Origin: Moorella mulderi DSM 14980
Lineage (GTDB): Bacteria; Bacillota; DSM-521; Neomoorellales; Neomoorellaceae
Reading direction: 5' to 3'
DNA: 64,000 bases
NCBI RefSeq assembly: GCF_001594015.1
Contig: NZ_LTBC01000009.1
Location: 1 to 64,000 of the forward strand
In this document: positions 32,257 to 40,305 of the stretch, one piece after another
Layout of the letters: every line of letters begins with the position of its first letter
How positions within the stretch are numbered: the stretch's first letter is position 1
The notes under the pieces: model-generated
The model's input: the letters and a program-made list of their open reading frames with translations, nothing else
Databases searched by the model: none
Told to the model about the DNA's origin: nothing
Program-made: the position numbers and the translations under genes

Positions 32257-34818
32257 ATGCCGGCCCCCTGCCCCTGGAGCCAGGCGCCGGGAGATGTTCT
32301 GGCCTGGCAGCAGGTAGACCCGGAGCAGGGTCTAAGTACCGCTGAAGCCCAGAGGCGCCTGAAAATTTATGGTCCCAACCGCACGCTGGCCCGTCCCGTC
32401 CTATCCTTCTGGCATATCTTTGCCGAAGAAATCCGCGAGCCCATGATCCTTTTACTCCTGGCGGTGGCTGCCGCCTATTTCCTCCTGGGAGAACTGGGGG
32501 AAGCCCTGGCCGTAACGGTCATTATCCTGGGTATCGTCTTCATTGAGGTAGGCACCGAGTTTCGCGCCAAGAAGGCTATTGCCGCCCTCCAGGACCTGAA
32601 CGCCCCCACTACCCCGGTCCTGCGCCAGGGCAAAGTAGAGGCCATTAATACTGAAGACGTTGTCCCCGGCGATATCCTGGTGCTCCAGCCCGGCAACCGC
32701 GTGCCGGCCGACGCCCGCCTCCTGGTGAGCGCCGGACTAGCCGTCGATGAGTCCCCCCTTACCGGGGAATCCCTGCCGGTGGAAAAACATACCCGCCCCC
32801 TGGACCCGGCGACCCCCCTGCCCGACCGTCACAATATGGTTTATCAGGGTACGGTAATATCCCGGGGTGAAGGTCTGGCCTGCGTGGTAGCCACAGGTCT
32901 GGAGACCGAACTGGGGCGGATTGTTGGCCTTACGCGCCGGGCCCGTGAGCCCCGCACCCCCCTGCAGCAGTTCATGCGGGAACTGAGCCGGGTCCTGGCG
33001 CTAGTTGCCCTGGCTTTTGCCGTGCTTATCCCTTTCCTCCAGTTCCTGGTGGCCAGGGAACCCTGGCCCCGGGCGGTCCTCACCGGCCTGAGCCTGGCCT
33101 TTGCCACCATACCCGAAGAACTCCCCATCCTGGTGACCATGGTCCTGGGCCTGGGGTCTCTAAAGCTCGCCCGGGAAAAGGCCCTGGTCCGGCGCCTGCG
33201 AGCCGCTGAAACCCTGGGACACATCACCACCGTGGTCACCGACAAGACGGGTACCCTGACGGCCAACCGCCTCACCCTGGAAGCCCTCTGGCTGCCGGGG
33301 GAAGGAGAACTCCTGTCCCCTGCCCTGGCCCGGCAGGATAACGCGGCCGGTGAATTACTCCTGGCCGCCCTCCTGACCCAGAGCCCGGTTACTGCCTTGG
33401 AAGCCTGTGACCCCCTGGAAAAGGCCCTGGCCGAAGGTGGAGGGCACCTGGACCTGCCCAGGGAAGAATTGCTGGCCTTTTACCCTTTAAACCAGGAACA
33501 ACGCTGGGTAGGGGCCCTGCGCGCTAGCCAGGCCGGGGCTACCCTATATGTCAAGGGAGCGGCGGAAGAAGTGCTGGCCATGTGTACCGGTCCCCCCACC
33601 CGCGAGGCTACCGCCGCCACCCTGGCGCAATTTGCCGGCCAAGGTAAGCGGGTCCTGGCAGTAGCCAGGCGCTTTTTCTCCAGCCAGGACCTGCCGGCAG
33701 GGGCTGCTGCAGCCGGCCAGGACCTCACTTTCCTGGGATTTTTAATCTTTGCCGATTCCTTACGCCCTGAGGCTGCCGCGGCAGTGGCCGCCGTGCAGCG
33801 GGCCGGGATCAAGGTCTACCTGGCCACCGGCGACCACCCCGAGGCAGCCCGCAGTATTGCCCGCCAGGTAGGTATACCGGCAGAGAAATTACTGGCCGGC
33901 GCCGAACTGGAGCAATTAAATCCGGAGGATTGGGATCCCTTTCTCCAGGAAACCCGTGTCCTGGCGCGCATAACACCGGAGCAGAAACTCCAGTTAGTCC
34001 AGGCCCTGCAGGCTAAAGGGGAAATAGTCGCCATGATCGGCGATGGTATTAATGATGCCCCGGCCCTGGCGGTGGCCCACGTGGGCCTGGCCATGGGCCG
34101 CCAGGGTACCGATGTCGCCCGGGAGGCCGCCGGCGTGGTTTTAAGCGACGACTGCTTTTCTACCCTGGCCACGGCCATCCGCCAGGGGCGGGGCCTCCTG
34201 GCGAACCTGCAAAAGTCGGTGCGCTATTACCTGGCAGTGAAGGTAGCCCTCATCGCCACCATGCTGGTACCTGCCGCCCTGGGGCAACCGGCTCCCTTTT
34301 CGCCCCTGATGATTATTCTCCTGGAACTGTTCATGGACCTGGCGGCCTCAACCGCCTTTGTCATCGAGCCCCCGGAGGAGCCTCTCATGGAACGCCCCCC
34401 GCGCCGGCCCGGCCGGCCCTTCCTGGACCGGCCCATGGTCCAGGTGATCTTTGCCGGAGGCCTGCTCCTGGCCCTGGCAGTAGGGCTGGCCTACCAGGGC
34501 CTCGAAGTCTGGTGGGGACCGGCCCCTGTACCTATAAGGCAAACTGCCGCCTTTGCCACCTGGATGCTGGGGCATGTCCTGCTGGCCTACGCCTTAAGGA
34601 CCCAGAGCCTGCCCCCTTACCGCCAGGGGTTCTTTAGCAACAGTGTCCTTAATCTCTGGGCCCTGGGGGCGGCAGCAGTAACACTGATGGCTGTCTACCT
34701 GACGCCCCTGCAAGCTGTCCTGGGTACCGGCACCCTACCCACCGGGGCTTGGGGGTTGGTGGCCGGGGCCGCCCTGCTGCCCGGCCTGGTGATGCTGCTC
34801 TACCGTCCTGGACATTGA
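32257..34818 (+). CDS. P-type (P2-like) cation-transporting ATPase
   Basis: An 853-residue ion pump. It has the N-terminal cation-ATPase domain (GLSTAEAQRRLKIYGPN), the actuator loop DESPLTGESLPVEKH, the phosphorylation motif VTDKTGTLTANRL, the hinge MIGDGINDAPALAVAHVGLAMG and about ten membrane segments. The ion-binding helix reads FATIPEELPILVTMVLGLG; the PEELP differs from the PEGLP of calcium pumps, so the ion is uncertain. The ATG at 32257 follows GGAGG. It is coupled to the ChrB-N-like gene, which suggests metal or ion stress as the inducer. Confidence 0.9.
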   Translation: MPAPCPWSQAPGDVLAWQQVDPEQGLSTAEAQRRLKIYGPNRTLARPVLSFWHIFAEEIREPMILLLLAVAAAYFLLGELGEALAVTVIILGIVFIEVGTEFRAKKAIAALQDLNAPTTPVLRQGKVEAINTEDVVPGDILVLQPGNRVPADARLLVSAGLAVDESPLTGESLPVEKHTRPLDPATPLPDRHNMVYQGTVISRGEGLACVVATGLETELGRIVGLTRRAREPRTPLQQFMRELSRVLALVALAFAVLIPFLQFLVAREPWPRAVLTGLSLAFATIPEELPILVTMVLGLGSLKLAREKALVRRLRAAETLGHITTVVTDKTGTLTANRLTLEALWLPGEGELLSPALARQDNAAGELLLAALLTQSPVTALEACDPLEKALAEGGGHLDLPREELLAFYPLNQEQRWVGALRASQAGATLYVKGAAEEVLAMCTGPPTREATAATLAQFAGQGKRVLAVARRFFSSQDLPAGAAAAGQDLTFLGFLIFADSLRPEAAAAVAAVQRAGIKVYLATGDHPEAARSIARQVGIPAEKLLAGAELEQLNPEDWDPFLQETRVLARITPEQKLQLVQALQAKGEIVAMIGDGINDAPALAVAHVGLAMGRQGTDVAREAAGVVLSDDCFSTLATAIRQGRGLLANLQKSVRYYLAVKVALIATMLVPAALGQPAPFSPLMIILLELFMDLAASTAFVIEPPEEPLMERPPRRPGRPFLDRPMVQVIFAGGLLLALAVGLAYQGLEVWWGPAPVPIRQTAAFATWMLGHVLLAYALRTQSLPPYRQGFFSNSVLNLWALGAAAVTLMAVYLTPLQAVLGTGTLPTGAWGLVAGAALLPGLVMLLYRPGH

Positions 34819-34896
34819 AGGGAGGTTTGCAGTAATAAGAACTGCCATTGCCCATCCCGCGAGATAATGGTACAATTGTATCAGGGAGGGACAAAT

Positions 34897-35349
34897 ATGC
34901 CTGAAGAAGCCAGAAAAGAAATAGCTGCCGGGACAGATGAAATATTCTACCCTAGAGGTTTTGACCCATTCAATTACCTGGTCCAGCAGCTTAATAACAT
35001 GGATGCACGCTTGGAAACCAGGTTTAGTAAGGTGGAAACCCGGTTTACCGAGTTAGAAAATGAATTTGAAAACCGCTTTACCGAGCTAGAGAGCAAATTT
35101 GAAAACCGGTTTACCGAGCTAGAGAACAAATTTGAAAACCGTTTTACCAGGCTAGAAAATGAAATTGGTACTATGCGGCAAGACATGGGCTCATTACGTG
35201 AAGAAATACATCGAGTACGCGAAGAAATGCATCGAGAGCTGCGCAGCGTTCAACGCTGGTCATTCGGTATCGTAGCAGGTGTTATTGTCGGATTCATAGG
35301 CGTCATTACCTCCCTCCTTGTTATTCTGGCCAGGCTGCCCCTAAACTAG
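34897..35349 (+). CDS. Coiled-coil repeat protein with C-terminal membrane anchor
   Basis: A 150-residue protein, function unknown. After about 30 residues come tandem 11-residue repeats of the form ENRFTELESKF, encoded by 33-base direct repeats between about 35030 and 35165. They are followed by a charged helix (MRQDMGSLREEIHRVREEMH) and one membrane helix at the C-terminus (FGIVAGVIVGFIGVITSLLV). It resembles phage or DUF1640-like coiled-coil membrane proteins. GGAGGG lies 5 bases before ATG 34897. Repeat number may vary among strains. Confidence 0.75.
   Translation: MPEEARKEIAAGTDEIFYPRGFDPFNYLVQQLNNMDARLETRFSKVETRFTELENEFENRFTELESKFENRFTELENKFENRFTRLENEIGTMRQDMGSLREEIHRVREEMHRELRSVQRWSFGIVAGVIVGFIGVITSLLVILARLPLN
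35030..35165 (+). repeat. 33-base tandem repeats inside the coiled-coil gene
   Basis: About four copies of a 33-base unit, with shared blocks such as TTTGAAAACCG, TTTACCGAGCTAGAGA and minor differences. They encode an 11-residue (hendecad) coiled-coil repeat. The repeat is in frame, so unit gain or loss would change only coil length. Confidence 0.8.
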
Positions 35350-35370
35350 CTCTGGTAATTAAGACGTTAC

Positions 35371-35400
35371 CCGCTCGGATGATTTCACCGGGCGGTTTTT
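35371..35400 (+). terminator. Terminator after the coiled-coil gene
   Basis: CCGCTCGG and CCGGGCGG form an 8-bp stem (one G-T pair) with a 9-base loop, followed by TTTTT. It closes the plus-strand unit at 31690-35349. Confidence 0.8.
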
Positions 35401-35474
35401 GATTCTTACACTAAAAAGCCCGGGATTGACCCGGATTTCTGGAGGATTAATGCCTGCCAATCATTTTTAGAAGT

Positions 35475-35502
35475 TTAAGCCCGGGATTAACCCCGGGCTT
35501 AA
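35475..35502 (-). terminator. Terminator after the aminotransferase gene
   Basis: TTAAGCCCGGG and CCCGGGCTTAA form an 11-bp perfect stem just after the minus-strand gene at 35514. A partial relative (GCCCGGGATTGACCCGG) lies at 35418-35434. Confidence 0.75.
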
Positions 35503-35513
35503 GAGTGGCGGTT

Positions 35514-36704
35514 TTATTGCAATTCCCCGACAAAGGCTTTGAACCGCTCCAAGCCGGCTTCGATCTGGGTCATCGAGGTGGCATAGGAAAGGCGTAAGAA
35601 TGGGTCGGCGCCAAAGGCAATGCCTGGGACCACGGCTACCTGGTATTCATTAAGGAGAACCGTGGCCACGTCGGTAGAACTGGCCAGCACCTGGCCTCGG
35701 AAGCGGCGGCCAAATAGCTTGCCGATGTACGGGAAAACATAGAAGGCACCGCCGGGCTGGTTGCACATCACACCCGGCAGTTCCCTTAATCCTGCCAGGA
35801 TGCGGTTGCGGCGCTGTTCAAACTCGCAGCGCATTGCTTCCACCGGTTCCTGGCTGCCGGTCAGGGCGGCCACCGCCGCCTTCTGGGCTATAGAAGTAGG
35901 GTTGGAAGTCGAGTGGCTCTGGAGGTCGGTCATGGCCGTGGCAACTGGCCGGGGAGCGGCGGCATAGCCAATCCGCCAGCCGGTCATGGCATAGGTTTTG
36001 GACACGCCGTCGATCAGGATGGTGCGCTCTTTTATTTCCGGCCCCAGGGCGGCGATGCTGGTGTGGGTGAGACCATCATAGAGCAGGGCGGCATATATTT
36101 CATCGGAAATAACCATCAGGCCATGGGACAGGATTACTTCCGCCAGGGCTTCTAATTCGCTCCGGCTGTAGACCACCCCGGTGGGATTGCAGGGCGAATT
36201 GAGGATTAAGAGTTTGGTCCGGGGAGTCAGGGCTGCCTTCAGGGCCGCCGGGGTTAACTTGAAATCCGTAGTAGCATCGGTATTTACTACCACCGGGACC
36301 CCGCCGGCCAGCTTAATTTGCTCGTAATAACTTACCCAGTAGGGGGCGCTAAGGATTACTTCATCACCTTCGTTAAGTAAGACCTGCATGGCGTTGTAAA
36401 GGGAGTGTTTGGCGCCGCACGATACCACTATGTTGGCAGGCTCATAGCTTAAACCCCGGACCTTCAGGCTGTCGCAGACTGCCTGGCGCAGTTCCGGGAT
36501 CCCGGCCACGGGCGTGTAACGGGTAAAGCCGGCCTTTAAGGCGTCAATGGCTGCTTGCTTGATATGTTCGGGCGTGTCGAAATCAGGCTCGCCGGCACTG
36601 AAATTGATTACCTGAATACCTTTAGCCTTCATGGCTTTGGCCTGGGCATCTATAGCCAGGGTAGGGGATGGGCTGATGCCGGCAGCCCTCCGGGCAATTT
36701 CCAC
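35514..36704 (-). CDS. Class I/II aminotransferase, aspartate aminotransferase type
   Basis: A 396-residue PLP enzyme that moves amino groups between amino and keto acids. The start is GTG 36704 because GGAGGG lies 7 bases before it and the following EIARRAAGISPSPTLAIDA is the family N-terminus; a longer frame to 36806 lacks this support. The PLP Lys is in DGVSKTYAMTGWRIGYA, and the substrate-carboxylate Arg near the C-terminus is in LRLSYATS. The sequence NFSAGEPDFDTPEHIK is typical of AspC/AAT-I proteins. It is monocistronic with its own terminator. Confidence 0.94.
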   Translation of the reverse strand: MEIARRAAGISPSPTLAIDAQAKAMKAKGIQVINFSAGEPDFDTPEHIKQAAIDALKAGFTRYTPVAGIPELRQAVCDSLKVRGLSYEPANIVVSCGAKHSLYNAMQVLLNEGDEVILSAPYWVSYYEQIKLAGGVPVVVNTDATTDFKLTPAALKAALTPRTKLLILNSPCNPTGVVYSRSELEALAEVILSHGLMVISDEIYAALLYDGLTHTSIAALGPEIKERTILIDGVSKTYAMTGWRIGYAAAPRPVATAMTDLQSHSTSNPTSIAQKAAVAALTGSQEPVEAMRCEFEQRRNRILAGLRELPGVMCNQPGGAFYVFPYIGKLFGRRFRGQVLASSTDVATVLLNEYQVAVVPGIAFGADPFLRLSYATSMTQIEAGLERFKAFVGELQ

Positions 36705-36789
36705 TATAAATCCCTCCAGCGTTAATGATATTTTTATTATTTCTCTTGCTGCTGATTTTGTAAAGGTTTTGGGAGGGATGTACACAGTA

Positions 36790-37566
36790 TTATACGCTAG
36801 GAGCAACTATCCTGTTGACAAGGCTTCCTACTTCCTCCACCCTGATCTCGATGGTATCACCCACTTGCATGGGGCCCACTCCTTCGGGTGTGCCGGTCAG
36901 GATGATATCCCCTGGTAAAAGGGTCATCACCTGGGAAATAAAACTCACCAGGAAGGGCACACAAAAGATCATCTGGGAGGTACGGCCGTCCTGCTTTAGC
37001 TCGCCGTTTAAAAAAGACTGGACACGAAGGTCAGCAACGTCTATCCCTCGAACGATATAAGGCCCGATGGGTAGAAAAGTATCGAAACCCTTAGACCTGG
37101 TCCACTGGCCGTCTTTCTGCTGCAGGTCCCGGGCCGTAACGTCATTCCCTACGGTATAGCCAAAAATATACTCCTCAGCTTCTTCTTCCTTAACATTATG
37201 GGCCTCGCGGCCGATGACAACGGCCAGCTCGGCTTCGTAATCAAGGCGTTTGACCATGGGCCAGTAAATTATGTTTGCATTTGGACCAATAACGCTTGTC
37301 GGCGGTTTGATAAAGATGACCGGGTCTTCCGGCACCTTCTCGGCCATTTCCGCAGCATGGCTGCGGTAGTTCAACCCCACGCAAACAGCCTTGCCGGGCC
37401 GGCAGGGAGCCAGGAGCGTGACTTCGTTCAAATTGAAGCGCCGGCCGTTTTCGCGGTACGCCCCGAAAATATCGCCTTCCAGGGCGATAATCGTCTCTCC
37501 ATCCAGGCGGCCGTAAAAGGTTTCTTCCCCTGCGGCAAAGCGCACAAATTTCTCGACTTTTACCAT
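36790..37566 (-). CDS. Fumarylacetoacetate hydrolase (FAH)-family protein
   Basis: A 258-residue FAH-fold enzyme. The metal-binding acidic set is visible in DYEAELAVVIG near 110 and GNDVTARDLQ near 140, with the family motif TGTPEGVGPMQ near 225. Members hydrolyse or decarboxylate keto-acid intermediates (for example oxaloacetate decarboxylase or aromatic breakdown). The substrate here cannot be told. GGCAAAG precedes the ATG. It lies upstream of, and on the same strand as, the aminotransferase, with an 85-base gap. Confidence 0.9.
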   Translation of the reverse strand: MVKVEKFVRFAAGEETFYGRLDGETIIALEGDIFGAYRENGRRFNLNEVTLLAPCRPGKAVCVGLNYRSHAAEMAEKVPEDPVIFIKPPTSVIGPNANIIYWPMVKRLDYEAELAVVIGREAHNVKEEEAEEYIFGYTVGNDVTARDLQQKDGQWTRSKGFDTFLPIGPYIVRGIDVADLRVQSFLNGELKQDGRTSQMIFCVPFLVSFISQVMTLLPGDIILTGTPEGVGPMQVGDTIEIRVEEVGSLVNRIVAPSV

Positions 37567-37778
37567 GACTTTGCCTCCTTCTGCCCTTTTATGCCAATAA
37601 AATGTTCCCGGGCCTAAGTTTATTTAGTTCAAGCTCCGAAGATAAAATCCTCCTGGCTTTTAAAATAAAATTGCCGGAAATCCCGTTTATTATCCCGTTC
37701 AGGGAAAGGGATTATTTCATCAGCCCGGGGAATAATAAAAAAACAGTATGATTTTAAATAAGGAAGGGAGGTTTTCCT

Positions 37779-37988
37779 TTGCACGTTAAAGTAGTAGAAC
37801 TGGTGGGCGAATCGCCCCATAACTGGAAGGATGCCGTCGAGCAAGCCGTGGCTGAAGCCAGCCGGGAGATCCGGAACATTTCTGGGGTGGAGGTATATAA
37901 CCTAACGGCCAACGTTGAGGACGGTAAGCTAACCGAGTTTAAAGCTAACGTGAAAATCGCTTACGCCGACCATAGCGCCGATCTATAA
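37779..37988 (+). CDS. Dodecin family flavin-binding protein
   Basis: A 69-residue dodecin-type protein, which assembles as a 12-mer that stores flavin or CoA. The sequence ends and motifs VVELVGESPHNWKDAVEQAV and EFKANVKIAYA fit, with the typical flavin-stacking Trp in NWKDA. It starts at TTG after AAGGGAGG with 7 bases spacing. A terminator follows immediately. Confidence 0.93.
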   Translation: MHVKVVELVGESPHNWKDAVEQAVAEASREIRNISGVEVYNLTANVEDGKLTEFKANVKIAYADHSADL

Positions 37989-37995
37989 TAAATGT

Positions 37996-38022
37996 AAGCC
38001 CCGGGAATCGCCGGGGCTTCAT
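37996..38022 (+). terminator. Terminator after dodecin
   Basis: AAGCCCCGG and CCGGGGCTT form a 9-bp stem with a 6-base loop, between the dodecin stop and the convergent HepT-like gene. It may serve both strands. Confidence 0.8.
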
Positions 38023-38027
38023 ATTAG

Positions 38028-38450
38028 CTAAAAACTCCAACCTATGTACTTGATAACGTATCGAGCAAATTGACGGAAATCATCCAAGTGATTTTTCATG
38101 ATATCTGCCACCTTTTCCATATCTACCTTGCCGTATTCATGTACCAGAATATTTCTAAAGCCCGCCATACCGGAAATATCCCGGGCAAACTTTTCAGGTA
38201 AAACCCCTAGCTTTGCCAGTTCTCCGAAAATGTCGCTATATTCGTCTACAGTAATTCCTTCCTCGGCCAGGATATGAGTACCAATATCTAGTACCACCTG
38301 GATGCTAAGTTGCAAACCATGTTCCACTATCCAGGCCAAGTCCAGATCTTGCTCCAGCTCAAGGGCCTTTGCATTCTTGTGTTTCTCCAACTGTCTCAAA
38401 TAACGTTCCAGTTGTTGAAGTTTTTGTTGAACAACACCTGCATCAACCAC
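38028..38450 (-). CDS. hepT: HepT-like RNase toxin (type VII toxin-antitoxin)
   Basis: A 140-residue HEPN-domain protein. The active-site motif of HepT toxins, Rx4HxY, is present as RNILVHEY near residue 98. In the HepT/MntA systems, this RNase is inactivated when the partner nucleotidyltransferase adds AMP to its active-site Tyr. It overlaps the MntA-like gene by 8 bases. The full motif suggests an active enzyme. Confidence 0.88.
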   Translation of the reverse strand: MVDAGVVQQKLQQLERYLRQLEKHKNAKALELEQDLDLAWIVEHGLQLSIQVVLDIGTHILAEEGITVDEYSDIFGELAKLGVLPEKFARDISGMAGFRNILVHEYGKVDMEKVADIMKNHLDDFRQFARYVIKYIGWSF

Positions 38451-38889
38451 TACCTGTACCTCCGAAGCGCCCCTCGGCCAGCCTTTTCAGCATATACTGT
38501 TTCTGAAGCCTTAACACAGGCTGGAAATCCAAATAAGCGCATAGCGTTTTTTCATGAAAGCGAATGCGGGCCCTGCTATCGCGGCAGAAAAGGATTTTGC
38601 CATCACGTATAACGCGAAAACGTAGAACTAAAGGCGCTTCATTGAGGATAACTAAATCCAGGGGCTGCCGGAGCTGCTGCCTCATGGTGATCAACAAATC
38701 ACTTCTATAACCATAAGGTCCGCTCGGTGGTATTCGCTTTTCATCTAGATAAATAGCAACGTCCACATCACTAAGCTTATGCGCCTTTCCCCGGGCGTAG
38801 GAACCAAAGAGATAAGCAAACTTAATTTCTTCTCTCTTTATAAGGGCCTCCCGCAAGCGTTCTGCCAGAGAAAGGAGAGTATCCTCCAT
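38443..38889 (-). CDS. mntA: MntA-like minimal nucleotidyltransferase antitoxin
   Basis: A 148-residue nucleotidyltransferase. The catalytic segment GSYARGKAHKLSDVDVAI near residues 30-48 has the GS(x)ARG and DxD pair, and a third acidic residue may be in PLDLVIL near 80. MntA antitoxins add AMP to HepT-like toxins. It is the upstream gene of the pair and overlaps hepT by 8 bases. Confidence 0.88.
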   Translation of the reverse strand: MEDTLLSLAERLREALIKREEIKFAYLFGSYARGKAHKLSDVDVAIYLDEKRIPPSGPYGYRSDLLITMRQQLRQPLDLVILNEAPLVLRFRVIRDGKILFCRDSRARIRFHEKTLCAYLDFQPVLRLQKQYMLKRLAEGRFGGTGSG

Positions 38890-38973
38890 GAGCTCACCAC
38901 TTCTATGCCACTATTATCTTCCACTACGGGTATATTATACCATTGGCCTTCCTGGCTGTCGAGCAATTTATCT

Positions 38974-39369
38974 CTATCCCTCCCACACCTTGATATGCAC
39001 CTTGCGCCGGCGGGGACCGTCGAATTCGCAGAAATAAATGCCCTGCCAGGTACCGAGCACCAGGTTGCCGTTATATACAATCACCGTCTGGCTGCTGCCC
39101 ATGAGGGAGGCTTTGATGTGAGCCGGCGAGTTGCCTTCGCCGTGGCGGTAACCTCCTGCCGGAACAATTCTGGCCAGAGCCGCCAGGATATCGGCTACCA
39201 CATCCGGGTCGGCATTTTCATTTATGGTCACCCCGGCCGTCGTGTGGGGTACGTAGACCATACAGAGGCCTTCCTTTACGCCTGCCTGCTGTACTGCCCT
39301 GGCTGCCAGGTGGGTAATATCAACCATGGCCTCTTTGCTTGGCGTCTGGAGATCAAAGGTAAAAAGCAT
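38974..39369 (-). CDS. YjbQ/UPF0047 family protein
   Basis: A 131-residue member of the YjbQ family. The conserved VYVPHTTAGVTINENADPDV near residue 40, then GNSPAHIKASLMG and GTWQGIYFCEFDGPR, are all visible. Some members complement thiamine-phosphate synthase mutants; the physiological role is not settled. The ATG at 39369 is preferred over the ATG at 39456, since AGGAGGAAGGACAGG precedes it. Confidence 0.93.
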   Translation of the reverse strand: MLFTFDLQTPSKEAMVDITHLAARAVQQAGVKEGLCMVYVPHTTAGVTINENADPDVVADILAALARIVPAGGYRHGEGNSPAHIKASLMGSSQTVIVYNGNLVLGTWQGIYFCEFDGPRRRKVHIKVWEG

Positions 39370-39484
39370 CCTGTCCTTCCTCCTGAAAATTGCTGCCGGA
39401 AACCATGCCGTCTTTTTCTTAAGGGCCTGATTCCCAGCCCGCACCCCCATCGCCACTATCTAGGTCAACCCAGGTTTTGTTGCC

Positions 39485-40165
39485 CTATAGTACGGCCCGC
39501 CGGTAGCCTTTAAGGGCCCGGGCTTCCTCAAGGTAATTATAAATGGTATATTTAGAAACTGCCAAGGCCTGGGCGACGACATCCACTGCCCCCTTGACCA
39601 GGAAAACACCCCGGTCATCGAGCATTTCCACGGCCTTAACTTTTTCTTCCTTGGTCATGACCGGTACCGGTTTGCCAAGTTCCTGCAGGACGCTTTCCAC
39701 CACGTTATCAACCACTTCGTTAATGTCCTGGGCAAATTGCTCCTGGGTTCGTTCAAAGCCTGCGTCAGCCAGGTCCTTTAGCTGGCAGAAGTCCTCCAGT
39801 ATATTTTTAGCGAGCTGGAACTCCGTAAGATCAAAGTTAATACACAGGCAACCAATAATCTTACCGCTGTTATCACGGATAAATATGGTGGATGATTTCA
39901 AGACCTTACCGTCCTTAGTCCGGTTAAGATAACCGATTAAATCCTTGGTGGCGTCGCCGTAACGTTGCAGGGCTTCCAGCACCAGGTTGGTAACCGGGGC
40001 GCCGATTTCTCTATTAGTCACCGATCCGGCTTTGAAAATAAGGGAACTGGACGGCTCGCTGAGATCATGAAGAACAACTTCGCAATTTTTACCAAAGGTT
40101 GCTGCTATGCCCTCGGCTACAGGCTTCATCGCCTCTAATGCTGGATGGATTGGGCTTGCCGCCAT
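39485..40165 (-). CDS. YheO/DauR-type PAS and HTH transcriptional regulator
   Basis: A 226-residue regulator with an N-terminal PAS-like YheO domain (about 10-125, NCEVVLHDLSEPSSSLIFKA and GKIIGCLCINFDLTEF) and a C-terminal helix-turn-helix (about 185-220, DVVAQALAVSKYTIYNYLEE). DauR relatives control D-amino acid use. It lies downstream of the M20/DUF917/ABC cluster on the same strand, separated by about 140 bases, and is likely its regulator. This is inferred from position and family only. Confidence 0.85.
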   Translation of the reverse strand: MAASPIHPALEAMKPVAEGIAATFGKNCEVVLHDLSEPSSSLIFKAGSVTNREIGAPVTNLVLEALQRYGDATKDLIGYLNRTKDGKVLKSSTIFIRDNSGKIIGCLCINFDLTEFQLAKNILEDFCQLKDLADAGFERTQEQFAQDINEVVDNVVESVLQELGKPVPVMTKEEKVKAVEMLDDRGVFLVKGAVDVVAQALAVSKYTIYNYLEEARALKGYRRAVL

Positions 40166-40305
40166 AGTCAGCCTCCTTGCTAAGCTTTATGAAAAGTATT
40201 ATACACTAAAATTAATCATTTGTTGATTTAACGTCAAGAATTGCTCCCGTCATGGACAGGTGAGAACAATATCCGTGGTTATCGAGGATGGTTCAACACC
40301 GGCAT

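Noticed and set aside
35030-35165. 33-base repeats considered as a CRISPR array
   Set aside because: The repeats are contiguous without unique spacers and are in frame within a coiled-coil gene.
36705-36806. 34-codon N-terminal extension of the aminotransferase
   Set aside because: No ribosome site, and the family N-terminus starts right after the GTG at 36704 that has GGAGGG.
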